Shown piece after piece: positions 1 through 9,256 of a stretch of 64,000 nt of DNA. The stretch covers positions 2,095,001-2,159,000 of the forward strand of contig NC_015559.1 in assembly GCF_000214215.1 (NCBI RefSeq), written 5' to 3'. The stretch's first letter is position 1. The number at the start of each line of letters is the position of its first letter. Position numbers and translations under genes: made by a program. Source of the stretch: Marinomonas posidonica IVIA-Po-181. Lineage in GTDB: Bacteria > Pseudomonadota > Gammaproteobacteria > Pseudomonadales > Marinomonadaceae. Under the pieces are notes generated by a model. The model ran no database searches and was not told where the DNA came from. It saw nothing but the letters and a program-made list of their open reading frames with translations.

Positions 1-195
1 GCCGTATTCATGCAAGATATCCAATGACTCATCTAGCCATTGCCAATTCATCTGTTCCGGCGTGGGCTCAATAGTGCTCCAACTGAATTCACCGACACGA
101 ACATATTCAATGCCGATTTTCTTCATCTGTTCCGCATCAGTGCGCCAGCGCGAAGTTGGCCAATGCTCTGGGTAATAACAAACACCTAATTTCAT
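1..195 (-). CDS. GH42 beta-galactosidase, N-terminal part (cut by window edge)
   Basis: The first 65 residues of a leftward gene are visible, starting at the ATG at 195. The opening MKLGVCYYPEHWP and the later VRVGEFSWSTIEP are typical of the N-terminal TIM barrel of glycoside hydrolase family 42, which hydrolyses beta-galactosides. The start is one base from the stop of the lactonase gene, so this is the last visible cistron of the galactoside operon. There is no signal peptide, so the enzyme should be cytoplasmic and act on imported oligosaccharides. The catalytic glutamates lie outside the window. Family assignment is by motif recognition; exact linkage preference cannot be read. Confidence 0.85.
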   Translation of the reverse strand, partial: MKLGVCYYPEHWPTSRWRTDAEQMKKIGIEYVRVGEFSWSTIEPTPEQMNWQWLDESLDILHEYG

Positions 196-196
196 T

Positions 197-1075
197 TTAT
201 GCTCCAGCAAACGGCTGACTTGGCTCACCTGCCACTTCTAGGCCGTATTCTGCTTTCAAATCAATCGCCACCACATGCCCAGACAAAGGCTGCTGTTCTA
301 ATTGAGCGTCACTGGTGGCGACACTGGCAGAGGTGATAAATAAAGTATTGCCATCAACACCGCCCAATACACAACTGGTCGGCTTCTTGAACGGCAATTC
401 TACTGTTTGCATGACTTCTCCCTCTGGGTTGTAACGCACAATGCGTGAACCATCCCAGTTGGCGTTCCACAAACAGGCTTGCTGATCAATGCAAGATCCA
501 TCCGCACCAATGCCTTCTTTCACTTCAAAGAAAGGTTTTTGTGATCGCACGTCGTAAAATTCTGGATAAGGAAAAGCATGTACCTTACGAGTCATGGAAT
601 CGCCGAAATAAAAACGGCCACGCTCTGCATCCCACGCCAAAGTGTTGGCAATACCAACGCCTTCCAGCATCAATGTCTTTTTGCCTTCAGGGGTCACTTT
701 CCACAAACGACCACTGACACCTTGTTCCTCATCATCCATAGTGCCAACCCAAAGGCTGCCATCTGGATCACACTTAGCGTCGTTACTTCGATTGCTTGGA
801 ATATCACTATCCAGATCGCATAAGTATTCCAATTCGCCAGTTTGTTTATCTAGATAAGCGACACCGTCAGCCAGAGTCACCAATAAACGCTCACCTTGAG
901 TAGTAAATACCGCCGACACTTTTTTCGGCAAAGTCCAATGCTCAGTTTGATTCGTGGTTTGATGCCAACACCACACCTGACAAGCTGGAATATCGACCCA
1001 ATACAAAGCTTGTTGTTGTGCGCACCAGAAAGGCCCTTCCGCTAATTGATGACGCTGTACACTGATTTGTTGCAT
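197..1075 (-). CDS. SMP-30/gluconolactonase family sugar lactonase
   Basis: A 292-residue six-bladed propeller of the SMP-30/regucalcin family. Family metal-binding features are visible: AEGPFW near residue 13 (metal-ligand Glu), SNDAKCDPDGSLWVGT near residue 98, and DGSCIDQQACLWNANWDG near residue 190. The family opens sugar aldonolactones with a divalent metal. Between an aldolase gene (1 bp gap) and a GH42 gene in a galactose operon, the likely substrate is D-galactono-lactone made by the SDR dehydrogenase. L-arabinonolactonase activity is the main alternative. Family call is firm, substrate is inferred from context. Confidence 0.85.
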   Translation of the reverse strand: MQQISVQRHQLAEGPFWCAQQQALYWVDIPACQVWCWHQTTNQTEHWTLPKKVSAVFTTQGERLLVTLADGVAYLDKQTGELEYLCDLDSDIPSNRSNDAKCDPDGSLWVGTMDDEEQGVSGRLWKVTPEGKKTLMLEGVGIANTLAWDAERGRFYFGDSMTRKVHAFPYPEFYDVRSQKPFFEVKEGIGADGSCIDQQACLWNANWDGSRIVRYNPEGEVMQTVELPFKKPTSCVLGGVDGNTLFITSASVATSDAQLEQQPLSGHVVAIDLKAEYGLEVAGEPSQPFAGA

Positions 1076-1076
1076 C

Positions 1077-1718
1077 TTAGTTCACTCCTTGCCATGCTTG
1101 CCACGCCTTAGCAAAAGCTTGCGCATTGGCTTTGGTCGTGGTGACAGATTGGCCTTTCTTATACAAGGCTGAACCCAAACCAAAACCTTTTGCACCAGCA
1201 ACAAAATACTCACTGACATTATCTGGTGTGACACCGCCAACAGGGCAAATCCAAGTTTCACTCGGAATTACGGCTCCTAATGCCTTGATTACCTTTAGCG
1301 AAGGTAAGGCTTCCGCTGGGAAAAGCTTTAAGCCGTCCGCTCCCGCCTGTAGAGCGGCAAAGCCCTCACTGGCCGTAAAGAAACCCGGTAAGGCAAACAG
1401 ACCCGCTTGCTTTGCTGCCTTGATTAAAGACACATCTGTGTGCGGACACACCATAAGACCAGCGCCAGTTTCAACCAATTGCGCCAAATCTTGTTGGGTT
1501 AACACTGTGCCAGCACCAATCAAAGCCTGATCACCAAAGGTCTCTTGTAATAAGCGAATGCTGGTAAAAGGATCAGGAGAATTCAGCGGGACTTCAATCA
1601 TCTTAAAGCCAGCATCCAGTAACACCTGGGTATGTTCAACGACTTCATTGGCTTGCACTCCTCGTAGGATGGCAACCATAGGAAATTCTTGCATTAAGGC
1701 ATCAAAAGAATGCGTCAT
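1077..1718 (-). CDS. dgoA: 2-dehydro-3-deoxy-6-phosphogalactonate aldolase
   Basis: A 213-residue class I aldolase of the KDPG/KDPGal family. The N-terminal VAILRGV, the GAGTVL motif, the CPHTD segment and the Schiff-base lysine in GLKLFPAE are all present, with the phosphate-binding GGVTPDN near the C-terminus. It cleaves 2-dehydro-3-deoxy-6-phosphogalactonate to pyruvate and glyceraldehyde 3-phosphate. The gene directly follows the kinase that would make its substrate, which favours DgoA over the related KDPG aldolase Eda. Cytoplasmic, co-transcribed with dgoK. Confidence 0.9.
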   Translation of the reverse strand: MTHSFDALMQEFPMVAILRGVQANEVVEHTQVLLDAGFKMIEVPLNSPDPFTSIRLLQETFGDQALIGAGTVLTQQDLAQLVETGAGLMVCPHTDVSLIKAAKQAGLFALPGFFTASEGFAALQAGADGLKLFPAEALPSLKVIKALGAVIPSETWICPVGGVTPDNVSEYFVAGAKGFGLGSALYKKGQSVTTTKANAQAFAKAWQAWQGVN

Positions 1719-1719
1719 T

Positions 1720-2703
1720 TTATTTTCCTTCTGCTAAATTCGGCGTGTTGGATGTCAAATTTGCCAACCGCTTTAAACCACGAATACTGGCTTCGCCTGC
1801 TTCCATGAAGTCCACATTCAAATCATGTTCTGACAGCGCCATCTGATAGCGCTCAGTTAGCGCTTTGCTACCAATGATCAATATACTCTTCACCTTGTTT
1901 GGTAACGCAGACAAAGTGTCATTCACATCATGTCCAATCACTATGCCAGACAAGTAGTCACGCACTTCATGAGCCGCTAATTCACCGCACACATACCGAC
2001 TACGAGCGCTAAATAATTGGTGTAGGATGCCACCCGCTTGCCGACTGGCTTTGAGACCTCTTTGGAAAGCTTGCACCTGCAATTCATCCGTATGAGGCAA
2101 ACCCTTTACTAAACTGGACTCGTCATCCAAACGAGCAAACAATTCGCCGGTTATGGCAGTCGAGAATCCCGTCACTTGCCCTTGCTCAATTTGAACCCAT
2201 TTGCAATGGGTGCCTGGCAAACAAAAAACGCGCTCTTCACGGCTTAAATTTTGACTCTCCAGCCAATCCAACGCACCCAATAACTGAGTTTCTTCACCTC
2301 GCATCACATCGGCCATGCCAGCGACACCTTGACTTTGTAAACCTGGCACAATGGCAATTTGATTCGGTAACGAAGTGGTTAGCCAATAAAGATGATTAGC
2401 CAACTCATCAAGCGGCATAGGACAAGCTTGATAAGGCACTTCTTGCCAACCTCCTCGACTGCCGACCATACCCGCCATGTAAATCGGCAAGCCAGATTCC
2501 AACCAATCATCGAGCAGATCCGCCAAGACTTTTTCAAACTCATCACTAGACAGCTTTAGCATCCCCTTATCACTGCTTCGCTGAGCTTGGATTTGTCCTT
2601 GCTGATTCATCAAAAAAGCCCGTAGATTGGTGGTTCCCCAATCAACAGCAATAAAATTTGTTGAGGGTTTTGATAACGGCGAAACAGAATTCACGGAGGT
2701 CAT
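1720..2703 (-). CDS. dgoK: 2-dehydro-3-deoxygalactonokinase
   Basis: A 327-residue protein of the DgoK family (ASKHA fold). The N-terminal phosphate motif FIAVDWGTTNLRAFL, the GMVGSRGGW segment and PGTHCKWV are characteristic. It phosphorylates 2-dehydro-3-deoxygalactonate with ATP at O6. Its start overlaps the stop of the SDR gene by one base (TAATG), which implies translational coupling. The presence of a DgoK is the strongest evidence that this operon degrades galactonate rather than a pentonate. Confidence 0.92.
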   Translation of the reverse strand: MTSVNSVSPLSKPSTNFIAVDWGTTNLRAFLMNQQGQIQAQRSSDKGMLKLSSDEFEKVLADLLDDWLESGLPIYMAGMVGSRGGWQEVPYQACPMPLDELANHLYWLTTSLPNQIAIVPGLQSQGVAGMADVMRGEETQLLGALDWLESQNLSREERVFCLPGTHCKWVQIEQGQVTGFSTAITGELFARLDDESSLVKGLPHTDELQVQAFQRGLKASRQAGGILHQLFSARSRYVCGELAAHEVRDYLSGIVIGHDVNDTLSALPNKVKSILIIGSKALTERYQMALSEHDLNVDFMEAGEASIRGLKRLANLTSNTPNLAEGK

Positions 2704-3476
2704 TACAAACGTCCTCCATCAACGACCAAACTTTGTCCAGAAATCATGCGACTGTCGTCTGCGCCTAAAAATAGCACCAAATCCGCCACGTCTTCCGGCT
2801 CAATTTTTTCTTTCAACGCTTGCTGTGTCATCAATTCTGCTTCCGCTTCTGGAGTCAGCCACAAACGTTTCTGTTTCTCAGTCATCACCCAACCAGGCAA
2901 GACAGTATTAACCCGAATTTTATCGACACCAAGCTCTCTTGCCAGACCTTTGGTTAAGCCTGAAATACCAGCTTTTGCGGTGACGTAACCAGGGTAGCCT
3001 GCTAGGCCAAGCATCCAAGAGTTAGAGCTCATATTAATAATGCTGCCACCACCGGCTGCCGCCATACTAGGTGCCACCGCTTGTGCGGCAAAAAAGTGAT
3101 GTTTTACATTCACCGCCATACATTGATCGAACTGCTCAGAAGTCAGTTCTTGCAAACCATGGCGATGATCATTCGCGGCATTATTGACCAGGATACGAAC
3201 CGCCCCCCAGGTATCGATTCGCTCAGCGATGGTACGCTTTAAAAGATCAATTTGAGTCAGGTCGACCAACTCAAAATGGGCCTGATACCCGAGACCTTGC
3301 AGTTCTTTAGACAAGGCATCGCCAGCGACCTGATCAATATCAAAAAAGCTGACTTTACAGCCTTGTGTTGCTAAAGCACGAACCAAGGCTTCACCTATGC
3401 CAGATGCGCCACCACTAACAAGAGCGTGACGTCCTAACAAACTTGGATAAGAGGTTTTATTATTGTTATTTGACAT
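2703..3476 (-). CDS. SDR family oxidoreductase, probable D-galactose 1-dehydrogenase
   Basis: A 257-residue classical short-chain dehydrogenase. The cofactor motif GGASGIG lies near residue 17, NNAAN near residue 98, and the catalytic Ser with YVTAK near residue 160. The C-terminal SGQSLVVDGG is typical. In this operon, between a sugar acid dehydratase and DgoK, it is the only candidate to oxidise galactose to galactonolactone. The family is diverse, so the sugar specificity is inferred. Its start abuts the dehydratase stop at 3476. Confidence 0.8.
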   Translation of the reverse strand: MSNNNNKTSYPSLLGRHALVSGGASGIGEALVRALATQGCKVSFFDIDQVAGDALSKELQGLGYQAHFELVDLTQIDLLKRTIAERIDTWGAVRILVNNAANDHRHGLQELTSEQFDQCMAVNVKHHFFAAQAVAPSMAAAGGGSIINMSSNSWMLGLAGYPGYVTAKAGISGLTKGLARELGVDKIRVNTVLPGWVMTEKQKRLWLTPEAEAELMTQQALKEKIEPEDVADLVLFLGADDSRMISGQSLVVDGGRL

Positions 3477-5209
3477 TAATGAGACTCCCTACTCACTTTT
3501 GAACCACTTTTGCCCACCAAGAAATCCAAGTCGGCACCACTATCGGCCTGCATCACATGATCGATATAGAGCTTGGCGTAACCACGCTGATAGTCACTGT
3601 CTTCTGCTTGCCAAGCCGCTTGTCGACTTGCCATCTCTTCATCTGAGATGTGCAAATGCAGTCCGCGGCCAGCAAGGTCTAAAGTAATCTCATCGCCATT
3701 TTTAACCAATGCCAACGGCCCCCCCATGGTAGCTTCTGGAGCAACGTGCAACACCACAGTGCCAAACGCCGTACCACTCATTCGTGCGTCACTGATGCGC
3801 ACCATGTCAGTGATACCTTGCTCCAACAATTTACTTGGTAAAGCCATATTGCCTACTTCAGGCATACCTGGGTAACCTTTCGGGCCACAACCTTTGAGCA
3901 CCAAAATAGAGTCTTTATCCACATCCAATTCAGGTGTATCTATGCGTGCTTTGTAATCTTCAATGTTTTCAAACACCACGGCTTTGCCAGTGTGCTGGAG
4001 CAAAGCCGGAGTTGCCGCACTTGGTTTGATAATGGCACCTTGTGGACACAGGTTACCTTTAAGTACCGCAATACCGGCTTTTTCACGCAATGGTTTATCT
4101 AATGGACGAATCACCTCGTCATTAAAACACTCGGCTTCTTTGGTGACATCTGACAAGCTGGACCCCGCAACTGTCATGGCCTGCATATCAAATTCATGCT
4201 GAAGACGTTGGATCAAGGCTGGAAAACCTCCGGCATAATGGAAGTCTTCCATTAAAAATCGGCCGGATGGCATTAAATCAACCAAGCAAGGAATTTCTGC
4301 ACCGATGCGATCCCAATCGTCCAAGGTCAACTCCACACCAACACGACCAGCAATCGCCAATAAATGCACCACGGCATTGGTTGAACCACCAATCGCCGCA
4401 TTCGCGCGAATGGCATTTTCAAACGCTGACTTGGTTAGAATATCAGAGGGTTTCAAGTCTTCTTTGACCATTTCGACAATGCGCATACCAGTTAAATGAG
4501 CCAACGCCTGACGACGTGCGTCTACCGCTGGCAAGGTGCCATTTTCTGGCAATGACATGCCCAAAGCTTCGGTCAAACAAGACATAGTAGACGCGGTCCC
4601 CATCGTCATACAGGTTCCACGAGAACGAGACATACCAGACTCAGCACGCATAAACTCGTCAAGACTCATCTTGCCACCACGTACCGCTTCACTGAACTTC
4701 CACACGTCCGTACCGGAACCTATGTCTTGACCTCGGTATTTACCGTTCAACATTGGGCCAGAAGACACCACAATGGCAGGTAAATCCACAGAACAAGCGC
4801 CCATTAATTGCGCAGGGGTAGTCTTATCACAACCTCCCAGCAAAACCACACCATCCATGCCATAAGCTCGAATTGACTCCTCCACGTCCATGCTCATTAA
4901 GTTACGAAATAGCATGGCCGTAGGCTTCATTTGGGTTTCACCCAGTGACATCACAGGAAACTCCAATGGCACGCCACCAGCTTCCCATACACCACGTTTA
5001 ACGTATTCAGCCAATTCTCTAAGGTGAGCATTACAAGGCGTTAATTCACTCCAAGAATTACAAATACCAATAATAGGACGACCATCAAAACTGTGATCCG
5101 GTAAACCTTGGTTTTTCATCCAACTACGATGAATAAAGCCATCTTTATCCAATTTTCCGTACCATTCTTGGCTGCGTAGCGGCTTTTTGTTTTTGTTGTC
5201 ATCACTCAT
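3476..5209 (-). CDS. IlvD/Edd family sugar-acid dehydratase, probably galactonate dehydratase
   Basis: A 577-residue Fe-S dehydratase of the IlvD/Edd family. The region ICNSWSELTPCN near residue 50, GGCDKTTPAQLMGACS near residue 127, and the C-terminal RISDARMSGTAFGTVV are family signatures, with conserved Cys residues for the cluster. Close relatives act on L-arabonate, D-xylonate or D-galactonate. Canonical galactonate dehydratase DgoD is an enolase-superfamily protein, which is absent here, so this gene probably fills that step. It overlaps the GH36 gene by 4 bp, consistent with coupled translation. Confidence 0.85.
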   Translation of the reverse strand: MSDDNKNKKPLRSQEWYGKLDKDGFIHRSWMKNQGLPDHSFDGRPIIGICNSWSELTPCNAHLRELAEYVKRGVWEAGGVPLEFPVMSLGETQMKPTAMLFRNLMSMDVEESIRAYGMDGVVLLGGCDKTTPAQLMGACSVDLPAIVVSSGPMLNGKYRGQDIGSGTDVWKFSEAVRGGKMSLDEFMRAESGMSRSRGTCMTMGTASTMSCLTEALGMSLPENGTLPAVDARRQALAHLTGMRIVEMVKEDLKPSDILTKSAFENAIRANAAIGGSTNAVVHLLAIAGRVGVELTLDDWDRIGAEIPCLVDLMPSGRFLMEDFHYAGGFPALIQRLQHEFDMQAMTVAGSSLSDVTKEAECFNDEVIRPLDKPLREKAGIAVLKGNLCPQGAIIKPSAATPALLQHTGKAVVFENIEDYKARIDTPELDVDKDSILVLKGCGPKGYPGMPEVGNMALPSKLLEQGITDMVRISDARMSGTAFGTVVLHVAPEATMGGPLALVKNGDEITLDLAGRGLHLHISDEEMASRQAAWQAEDSDYQRGYAKLYIDHVMQADSGADLDFLVGKSGSKVSRESH

Positions 5210-7350
5210 TCGTTATTCTCCGACAAAGGCACAGCTGTCACCTCTAGTAAAATCAAGGATTCAGGATCAAGAATCGGCAGTTGTAGGCCAACCTGACTCA
5301 AGCTTGCGCCATTTAAAATTAGTTCTCTTTGCCACCAAGCCGGTTTGGCTTTCATTAAATGGCCTGGTAATGGACTGTGCTCTAACACAGTGACTCGATA
5401 AGACTGTTCTGCAATCAAATTAGGCAAATGAATGGGCAGTGTTTGCCCTTGCTTTGGCATCGCCAACTGACTATATACCGCCACCCCTGTTAACCCATCC
5501 TGACTTAATGCCCACTGAGTTTGCGCTCGACCATCGGCACTGGGCAGACGCCAATTATTGCCTTCGTGCAAATGCCCTCGGACACGTTTGTATTGGTTAA
5601 TCCAATTGGCAATCGTCGCTCTTTGTTGCGGGTTCGCATCCAGCAAATTCCACTCAATGCCAAGGTGACCTAACATGGCCGTACCAGCACGAAAGGCGAC
5701 ATCATGAGTACGACTGGTGGTGTGACTTTGATCGGGTCCGATGTGCGACCCCATCACTTCGGGTGGGAAAAAGTAACTAAATCCACGCTGTATACTCTGG
5801 CGCTCCAAGGCATCATTGCAATCTGACGCCCAAAAACGCTTAGTGAAATTTAAAATACCAAAATCTACTCGCGCCCCACCAGAAGAACAGCTTTCAATTT
5901 CCATATGCGGGAAAGCATGATTTAATTCAGCCAACAATCGGTATAACGCTAGCACCTGAGCATGTGCTTGCGGAGCAAGGTCACTGCCTGATTGGCAATA
6001 ATCCCGGTTCATATCCCACTTAACGTAATCAATGGAGTTGCTCTCAAACAGATCAAATAAACGCTCGCGTAGGTAAGCATAAGCTTCTGGATTTGCCAGA
6101 TTGAGTACCAATTGATTACGTCCTAAATACCCTTCGTATTGAGGCAATTGCAGGGCCCAGTCTGGGTGAGTTCGATAAAGATCTGAATCAGGGTTGACCA
6201 TTTCAGGTTCAAACCATAAACCAAACTCCATTCCTAAATTTTTCACATGGTCTATTAGTGGTGATAACCCATTTGGGTATTTGCCTTCATCGACAAACCA
6301 ATCACCTAATGCCGCTTCATCGTGATGACGGCCTCGAAACCAACCATCATCAAGGATATAACGCTCGACACCGACTTCAGCCGCTGCAGACGCTAACTCT
6401 TTGAGCTTTGTCATATCATGGTCAAAGTAAAAGGCTTCCCAAGTATTCAAATGCACAGGACGAGGTTTATCTAGCTTAAGACGCTCTCTGGCTTCACGAT
6501 GAAAACCATGGCTCATTGCATTCAAACCTTCACGACTGTGACTGGCGAGCAACTCTGGTGTGGTAATCGATTGTCCATTAGCAAGGTGAATCTCACCGGA
6601 TAAATACAAGGCTTCCGCTTGAATATAACGATGCCCCTCAATGGTATAATCCGCTTTTAATCTATGATTACCACTCCACGCCAGATGCACTCCCAGCACT
6701 TCACCACGCTGTTCAGAAAAACCACTTTCGCCGACCATCACTGCTGGAAAATTAGCGTGGCCATTACGACCATGCCGGTTTTCTTGTAACCAGGTGCTTT
6801 GCCATGGTTCTCTGACCTGCTGAAACTCTTGACACCAGCGACCATAAAAACTCACTCTCTCTGTCAACTCTGGCGACACAGGTAAGGTACAAGCTAAGCG
6901 TTCAACGGATAAATCACCCTCTCCTACATTGGTTAAGGTCAACTGTTGACGCAATACACCTGATGGCAACAAGCCAATATCTAGCATTAAAACCAGTTGA
7001 GCCGTACTATCTTCTAAAGTCAGCATCACTCCGTCAGCAAGCTCTTCAATTTGCTTCAATTGCCAACGCATTGCCCATGCTGGTCTATCAGCAGCACTTG
7101 CCTCAACCGCTGGCGACTGCATCCATCCACGCCCCGCTTCTGGAATCAAGCTCATGGCAGCAGGTTGGTCCATCATGGCTTGCGGAATACCCGCTTGTTG
7201 AGACAAGTACAAAGAATCCAGCTCTGTCGCCTTTGGTAAAGCATCACCAAAATACACTAACTCAGGCGAGGCATTTTGATGACTCGCGATGACCAGAGTC
7301 TTATTTTGTTGATCCAAACGATGAAACCGTATTGTGTTTAATTCAGTCAT
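5206..7350 (-). CDS. GH36 alpha-galactosidase
   Basis: A 714-residue alpha-galactosidase, a usual length for bacterial GH36. An N-terminal beta-sandwich is followed by a TIM barrel with LDDGWFRGR, GLWFEPEMVNPDSDLY, the nucleophile region YVKWDMNRDY and the acid/base region FWASDCNDA. It removes terminal alpha-galactose from melibiose- or raffinose-type sugars or algal galactosides such as floridoside. No signal peptide is present, so it acts in the cytoplasm after transport. It is 6 bp downstream of the permease gene. Confidence 0.93.
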   Translation of the reverse strand: MTELNTIRFHRLDQQNKTLVIASHQNASPELVYFGDALPKATELDSLYLSQQAGIPQAMMDQPAAMSLIPEAGRGWMQSPAVEASAADRPAWAMRWQLKQIEELADGVMLTLEDSTAQLVLMLDIGLLPSGVLRQQLTLTNVGEGDLSVERLACTLPVSPELTERVSFYGRWCQEFQQVREPWQSTWLQENRHGRNGHANFPAVMVGESGFSEQRGEVLGVHLAWSGNHRLKADYTIEGHRYIQAEALYLSGEIHLANGQSITTPELLASHSREGLNAMSHGFHREARERLKLDKPRPVHLNTWEAFYFDHDMTKLKELASAAAEVGVERYILDDGWFRGRHHDEAALGDWFVDEGKYPNGLSPLIDHVKNLGMEFGLWFEPEMVNPDSDLYRTHPDWALQLPQYEGYLGRNQLVLNLANPEAYAYLRERLFDLFESNSIDYVKWDMNRDYCQSGSDLAPQAHAQVLALYRLLAELNHAFPHMEIESCSSGGARVDFGILNFTKRFWASDCNDALERQSIQRGFSYFFPPEVMGSHIGPDQSHTTSRTHDVAFRAGTAMLGHLGIEWNLLDANPQQRATIANWINQYKRVRGHLHEGNNWRLPSADGRAQTQWALSQDGLTGVAVYSQLAMPKQGQTLPIHLPNLIAEQSYRVTVLEHSPLPGHLMKAKPAWWQRELILNGASLSQVGLQLPILDPESLILLEVTAVPLSENNE

Positions 7351-7355
7351 CCTCT

Positions 7356-8207
7356 TTAACCTTTAGTCGCGCCAAGGGTTAAGCCAGCAATAAAATGGCG
7401 CTGCATGGCAAAGAATAAGATCACTGGTGGCAATGCTGCCACAATCGACCCTGCCGCAATCAGCTGCCAAGATGCCATCCATTGACCTTTTAAAGCACTG
7501 ATACCAGCTGTAATCGGCCTTACTTCATCACTTTGTACCAGCACCAAGGCCCAGAAATAATCATTCCAAATAAAGGTAAAAATAAGCACAGACAAAGCAG
7601 CTAACGCAGGTCTCACCAATGGCAATACCACGTACCAAAATATCTTCCACTCACTCACGCCTTCTACACGAGCTGCTTCAATCAACTCATCCGGTAATCC
7701 GACAATAAAATTACGCATAAACAGCGTACAAAAACCCGTTTGGAAGGCTATGTGAAAAATAATCAAACCTGTCGCCGTATCGTATAACCCCATACCTATG
7801 GTTAAATCACGTACCGGAATCATCAATATTTGAAACGGTACAAAGTTCCCCGCAATGAAAGTGGCAAACATCGCCACATTGCCGCGAAACTTAAACTTAG
7901 CAAGGGCATAACCTGCCAAGGTTGATAACGCCACAGCACCAAAAACCGCTGGCAAAGTAATCAACACCGAATTCAGCAAGTAGCGAAACATGGGAGTTTG
8001 AGTGAACACCAGCGTGTAGTTTTCTAGCAGCATCCACTCTGAAGGAACGCCCCAGTAGTTACCAGCGTTAATGTCGGCCGTGGAACGTGCTGAGGTCAGC
8101 ATGACCGCAATCAAAGGCAACAACCACAGCAGTAAAGATAACCAAATCGCGACGCGATAGCTGATGTTAAAAGGTAACGATCTTTTCTCTATAGGGGTCG
8201 GAAACAT
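7356..8207 (-). CDS. Carbohydrate ABC transporter permease, MalG type
   Basis: A 283-residue inner-membrane protein with about six predicted helices. The EAA loop, EAARVEGVSEWKIFWYVVLP near residue 180, contacts the ATPase and is typical of CUT1 sugar permeases. It pairs with the MalF-type permease just upstream (start overlaps that stop by one base) and presumably with the ATPase encoded divergently at 10057-11160. Substrate is inferred to be a galactoside from the following alpha-galactosidase gene. Confidence 0.9.
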   Translation of the reverse strand: MFPTPIEKRSLPFNISYRVAIWLSLLLWLLPLIAVMLTSARSTADINAGNYWGVPSEWMLLENYTLVFTQTPMFRYLLNSVLITLPAVFGAVALSTLAGYALAKFKFRGNVAMFATFIAGNFVPFQILMIPVRDLTIGMGLYDTATGLIIFHIAFQTGFCTLFMRNFIVGLPDELIEAARVEGVSEWKIFWYVVLPLVRPALAALSVLIFTFIWNDYFWALVLVQSDEVRPITAGISALKGQWMASWQLIAAGSIVAALPPVILFFAMQRHFIAGLTLGATKG

Positions 8208-9082
8208 TAGGCTTTCTCACTCTTCAGCATGCGCCACAAGAAATAGGCGATATAAATATCCATAATCAAGAACAACACTGTCGCAATCGCCGCGCCGTAA
8301 CCTGCTCGATAATTGAAAATAGATTGTTCATACATGAAATAAGCCAGCACACTGGATGAGCCAAATGGCCCTCCACTGGTCATGGTTGCGACCAAATCAA
8401 AGCTTCGCAGTGCACCAATCACTGTAACGACTACTGCAATAAAGGTAGCCGGACGTAACTGAGGCAGAATCACGTGCCAAAGCATTTTCCAACCATGAGC
8501 GCCGTCGAGACGAGCCGCTTCAATTTGATCGGGATTGAGGTTATTTAAGCCTGTGAGATACAAGATCATACAATAAGCAATCTGTGGCCAAAGGCCCGCC
8601 ACTATGATGCCGAACGTCACCCAATTTTCATCGGATAAAATGGCCACTGGCTCCATGCCAAATAAACCGATAGCCTTGTTAAACAAACCAAATGAAGGGT
8701 CATAGAACCAAGAGAACACAAGGCCAACAACGACTTGAGAAATAACGAAAGGAAAAAAGAACATGGATTTGACTGCTCGAATCCCCATGACTTTTTGATT
8801 GAGGAAAAGCGCGATGGCTAAGCCAATAGGCGGTGCCAACATAAAAAAAACCATCCAATACACATTGTTTTTTAATGCCACCCAGAATTGGTAATCATCA
8901 AACAGCTCTAAATAATTATCAAAGCCAACAAATACTTTTTCGCCGATGCCATCCCATTCATAAAAACTTAGCCAGATACTCTGGAGAATCGGAAAGACAA
9001 CGTAGACCACAAACAAAATGACTGCTGGCGCTAAGAATAATACCGGCATCCATTGCTGCTGCTTGCTATGCAACTTCTGCAT
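8207..9082 (-). CDS. Sugar ABC transporter permease, MalF type
   Basis: A 291-residue membrane protein with about six helices and the EAA motif EAARLDGAHGWKMLWHVILP near residue 195, typical of CUT1 systems. It is the first gene of the leftward galactoside operon. A GAGGT Shine-Dalgarno lies about 9 bases before the ATG at 9082. The usual substrate-binding protein gene, commonly placed before the permeases, is missing here. Confidence 0.9.
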   Translation of the reverse strand: MQKLHSKQQQWMPVLFLAPAVILFVVYVVFPILQSIWLSFYEWDGIGEKVFVGFDNYLELFDDYQFWVALKNNVYWMVFFMLAPPIGLAIALFLNQKVMGIRAVKSMFFFPFVISQVVVGLVFSWFYDPSFGLFNKAIGLFGMEPVAILSDENWVTFGIIVAGLWPQIAYCMILYLTGLNNLNPDQIEAARLDGAHGWKMLWHVILPQLRPATFIAVVVTVIGALRSFDLVATMTSGGPFGSSSVLAYFMYEQSIFNYRAGYGAAIATVLFLIMDIYIAYFLWRMLKSEKA

Positions 9083-9151
9083 GGCTCACATACCTCTTTA
9101 TTTTTATTAAATAATGAATTGCCAAACTTGACAGATCACTCACCTAATAAA

Positions 9152-9180
9152 ATAATGGAATAAAGTTCCATTTTTTGCAA
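9152..9180 (-). promoter_or_regulatory. Candidate promoter of the galactoside operon with embedded palindrome
   Basis: On the minus strand TTGCAA (9180-9175) and CATTAT (9157-9152) are separated by 17 bases. The spacer carries a perfect 7-bp inverted repeat with a 5-base centre, AATGGAA (9154-9160) and TTCCATT (9166-9172). IclR-family operators are often AT-rich palindromes of this kind. A repressor bound here would block the operon promoter. Seen directly: the repeat and hexamers; inferred: that the adjacent IclR protein binds it. Confidence 0.6.
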
Positions 9181-9256
9181 TACTGATTTCAGAAGATTTT
9201 CTAAGACGACTTTTCAAAGCGATCTTGATCGCCATAAAAATAACAAAGGAAACACA

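Noticed and set aside
445-857. Several plus-strand open frames opposite the lactonase gene
   Set aside because: They are antisense shadows with no family features; the minus-strand gene is clear.
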